From Candidatus Krumholzibacteriia bacterium (GTDB lineage Bacteria > Krumholzibacteriota > Krumholzibacteria > WVZY01 > JAKEHA01): a stretch of DNA of 6,869 nt. The notes under the pieces are model-generated. The model saw only the letters and a program-made list of their open reading frames with translations. It was not told the DNA's origin and ran no database searches. The stretch spans positions 1 to 6,869 of the forward strand of contig JAOTVO010000141.1 of assembly GCA_029863355.1 (NCBI GenBank). Direction: 5' to 3'. A program made the translations under genes and the position numbers. Positions 4,662-6,869 of the stretch are shown here, piece by piece; within the stretch, counting starts at the first letter, position 1, and the number at the start of each line of letters is the position of its first letter.

Positions 4662-6869
4662 TCACTCCTGGATGATGGAGATCGACTCCGCCAGCTTGCC
4701 GAGCTCGGCCTCGATTCTCGCGAGCTTTTCCCGCTCGCCCTCGACGACCTCCGGCCTGGCCTTGCCGAGAAAACCCTCGTTGCCCAGTTTCCGGCGCACC
4801 CGGTCCAGCTCACCGGTTAGCTTTTCGCGCTCCTTGCGCAGGCGTCCGAGCTCGGCCTCGAGGTCGACGACGCCTGCGAGCGGCACGATCACCTCGTAGG
4901 CACCGATGGGCACGGCCGCGCAGCCGCGCTCCTTGCCCACGCCGGGACCGACCTCCAGCGAATCGGCGCGAACCAGCGCGCGGATGCCGTCGGCTGCTGC
5001 CTCGACCGGCCCGGCGCCGTCCGCCGGCGTGTGCACGCGCAGGGCGACGCGCGCCCCCGGGGCGACGTGGTAGGCCGCGCGGATGGCGCGCGCGGCGGTG
5101 ACGATCTGCCGGAACAGCGCGGCGTGCTCGTCCGCCTCGGCGTCGGAGAGCCCCTCCTCGCCCCGCGGATACGGGTTCTCCAGCAAGAGCCCGCGGGTCA
5201 TGGGAAGCTTCTCCCAGATCTCTTCGGTGACGTACGGCACCAGCGGGTGCAGGAGCTTGAGCGACTCGCCGAGCACGTAGAGCAGGACGGCGAGTACCGT
5301 GCGCCGGTCGCCCTCACCGTAGACGCGGATCTTGGCCAGCTCCAGGTACCAGTCGCAGAACTCGCGCCAGAAGAACTCGTGCACGCGCGCGGTGCCTTCG
5401 TTGAGACGCCACTCGCCGAGGCTCTTCTCGACGTCGAGCGCGCAGCGCTCGAGGGCGCTCAGGATCCAGCGGTCCTCCCATGTGAGGTCGGGCGTGAAGG
5501 CCAAGGCATTCCCGTGCGCGCGCCGCCAGGCGGCGCCGAACGCATCGCCCGCCTCGCCCTCGGCCCCGAACAGCGTCCCCTCGTGCGCCTCCACCGCGGA
5601 CAACACCATGCGCGACGCCTGCCAGACCTTGTTCACGAAGTTGCGGCCCAGCTCGATCTTGGACTCGTCGAAGAAGACGTCCTTGCCGGGCGGGGAGAGC
5701 ATGGAGAGCGTGAAGCGAAACGCGTCGCTGCCGTAGCGCTCGATGATGTCGATGGGGTCCGGCGAGTTTCCCAGCGACTTGCTCATCTTGCGCCCGATAC
5801 CGTCGCGCACGATGCCGGTGAGGAAGACGTGGCGAAATGGGATCTCGCCCATGAACTCGAGCGACGCCATGATCATCCGCGCCACCCAGAAGAAGATGAT
5901 CTCCGAGCCGGTCACGAGCACGCTCGTGGGGTGGTAGCGCTTCAGATCCGGCGTGTCGTCGGGCCAACCCAGCGGCGAGAACGTCCACAGCCACGACGAG
6001 AACCACGTGTCGAGCACGTCTTCGTCCTGGCGGATGCTCCCCCCGCCACACGCCGCGCAGCGGTCGGGGTCGGCGCGAGAGACGGTCAGATGGTCGCAGT
6101 CGTCGCAGTACCAGACCGGGATGCGGTGTCCCCACCAGAGCTGACGCGAGATGCACCAGTCGCGGATGTTCTTCATCCAGGACATGTACACGTTGCGCCA
6201 GCGCGGCGGATAGAAGGTGATCTCGTCGCGCTCCACCGCGGCCACGGCGGGCTCGGCCAGCGGCGCCATGCGCACGAACCACTGCCGCGAGAACAGCGGC
6301 TCGATGACGGTCTCGCAGCGATCGTGATGGCCCACCGCGTGGCGGTAGGGCTCGGTCTTCACCAGGAGGCCCTCCCGTTCCAGGATGGCGAGCACCTCCC
6401 GGCGCGCCTCGAAGCGGTCCATGCCCGCGAACGCGTCGCCGGCGGCCGGGGTCATGCGCCCCTGGCGGTCGATGACCACGACGTGGGGCAGATCGTGACG
6501 CCGCGCGATCTCGAAGTCGTTGGGGTCGTGTGCGGGTGTGACCTTGACGTAGCCCGAGCCGAACGCCTTGTCGACCACCTCGTCGGCGACGATGGGCAGG
6601 GCGCGCCCCACGATGGGCAGCGTGGCCGTCTTGCCCACCAGGGCCCGCTTCTCCTCGTCCTCCGGGCTGACCGCCACCGCCGTGTCCCCCAGCATCGTCT
6701 CCGGGCGCGTCGTGGCCACCACGACATCCCCGTCCGGACAGGGGTAGCGGATCCACCACAGCTTGGCGTCGCGCTCTTCGTACGCCACTTCCTCGTCGGA
6801 GATGGCGGTCATGCACGAGGGGCACCAGTTCACGATGTAGTCCCCCCGGTATATCAGCCCCTTCTCGTA
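4662..6869 (-). CDS. valS: Valyl-tRNA synthetase, 5' end cut by the window
   Basis: ValRS charges tRNA-Val and hydrolyses mischarged Thr-tRNA-Val. The visible 735 residues begin YEKGLIYRGDYIVNWCPSC and run to the natural C-terminus. About 140-150 N-terminal residues, including the HIGH signature, are outside. The CP1 editing domain shows TTRPETMLGD (nucleotides 6713-6684) and FGSGYVKVTPAHDPNDFEIA (6563-6504), whose Arg, Thr, Phe, Lys and Asp residues match the editing site known from Thermus ValRS. Cysteine pairs NWCPSC and YCDDC/CAACG suggest zinc knuckles as in Thermus. Next come WCISRQLWWGHRIPVWYC, DEDVLDTWFSSWLWTFSPLG, the KMSKS loop at 5789-5775, the anticodon-binding helical domain with EFCDWYLELAKIRVYG and LLHPLVPYVTEEIW, and a C-terminal coiled coil (about 4873-4665; DLEAELGRLRKEREKL at its start) that binds the tRNA elbow. 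No frameshift is seen. It is the first visible gene of the run; the promoter or any T-box-like leader would lie upstream of position 6869. Confidence 0.98.
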   Translation of the reverse strand, partial: YEKGLIYRGDYIVNWCPSCMTAISDEEVAYEERDAKLWWIRYPCPDGDVVVATTRPETMLGDTAVAVSPEDEEKRALVGKTATLPIVGRALPIVADEVVDKAFGSGYVKVTPAHDPNDFEIARRHDLPHVVVIDRQGRMTPAAGDAFAGMDRFEARREVLAILEREGLLVKTEPYRHAVGHHDRCETVIEPLFSRQWFVRMAPLAEPAVAAVERDEITFYPPRWRNVYMSWMKNIRDWCISRQLWWGHRIPVWYCDDCDHLTVSRADPDRCAACGGGSIRQDEDVLDTWFSSWLWTFSPLGWPDDTPDLKRYHPTSVLVTGSEIIFFWVARMIMASLEFMGEIPFRHVFLTGIVRDGIGRKMSKSLGNSPDPIDIIERYGSDAFRFTLSMLSPPGKDVFFDESKIELGRNFVNKVWQASRMVLSAVEAHEGTLFGAEGEAGDAFGAAWRRAHGNALAFTPDLTWEDRWILSALERCALDVEKSLGEWRLNEGTARVHEFFWREFCDWYLELAKIRVYGEGDRRTVLAVLLYVLGESLKLLHPLVPYVTEEIWEKLPMTRGLLLENPYPRGEEGLSDAEADEHAALFRQIVTAARAIRAAYHVAPGARVALRVHTPADGAGPVEAAADGIRALVRADSLEVGPGVGKERGCAAVPIGAYEVIVPLAGVVDLEAELGRLRKEREKLTGELDRVRRKLGNEGFLGKARPEVVEGEREKLARIEAELGKLAESISIIQE

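Noticed and set aside
5314..6825. A 503-codon minus-strand frame inside valS, in another reading frame.
   Set aside because: It is the shifted frame of valS, rich in Arg, His and Gly, with no motif; valS itself is intact across the whole stretch.

Overview
The window is a G+C-rich bacterial chromosomal segment. By eye, about two thirds or more of the bases are G or C. All real genes lie on the minus strand and read from high to low coordinates: valS (5' part outside the window), a short RodZ-like HTH membrane protein, uvrB, nadC, birA and coaX (3' part outside the window). No RNA gene, mobile element, CRISPR array, phage remnant, promoter or Rho-independent terminator is visible. I found no new biological system; this is a compact housekeeping cluster.

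Layout in transcription order: ValRS (6869 to 4662), 15-bp gap, RodZ-like protein (4646 to 4167), 17-bp overlap, UvrB (4183 to 2165), 16-bp gap, NadC (2148 to 1288), 4-bp GTGA overlap, BirA (1291 to 479), 4-bp GTGA overlap, CoaX (482 to past position 1). With five junctions between -17 and +16 bp and no spare non-coding DNA, a single polycistronic transcript is the simplest reading. Its promoter would lie upstream of valS, beyond position 6869. Three of the five visible starts are GTG, and four have good Shine-Dalgarno matches inside or at the end of the gene upstream. This suggests translational coupling.

Functionally, the last three genes make or attach three cofactors: NAD (quinolinate phosphoribosyltransferase), biotin (biotin-protein ligase) and coenzyme A (type III pantothenate kinase). 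ValRS charges and proofreads tRNA-Val, and UvrB is the damage-verifying helicase subunit of nucleotide excision repair. The RodZ-like protein is the least understood member: it has a conserved HTH and one membrane segment but almost no extracytoplasmic domain.

Taxonomy cannot be fixed from this window. High G+C, a single-domain BirA next to a type III PanK, and a GNSPDP sequence after KMSKS in ValRS (a form I recall from the Bacteroidota/Gemmatimonadota side of bacteria) would fit a Gemmatimonadota-like or other G+C-rich Gram-negative soil or marine bacterium. This is a weak inference. The many long open frames on the plus strand, including one of 3180 bp, are shadows produced by G+C-rich codon use.
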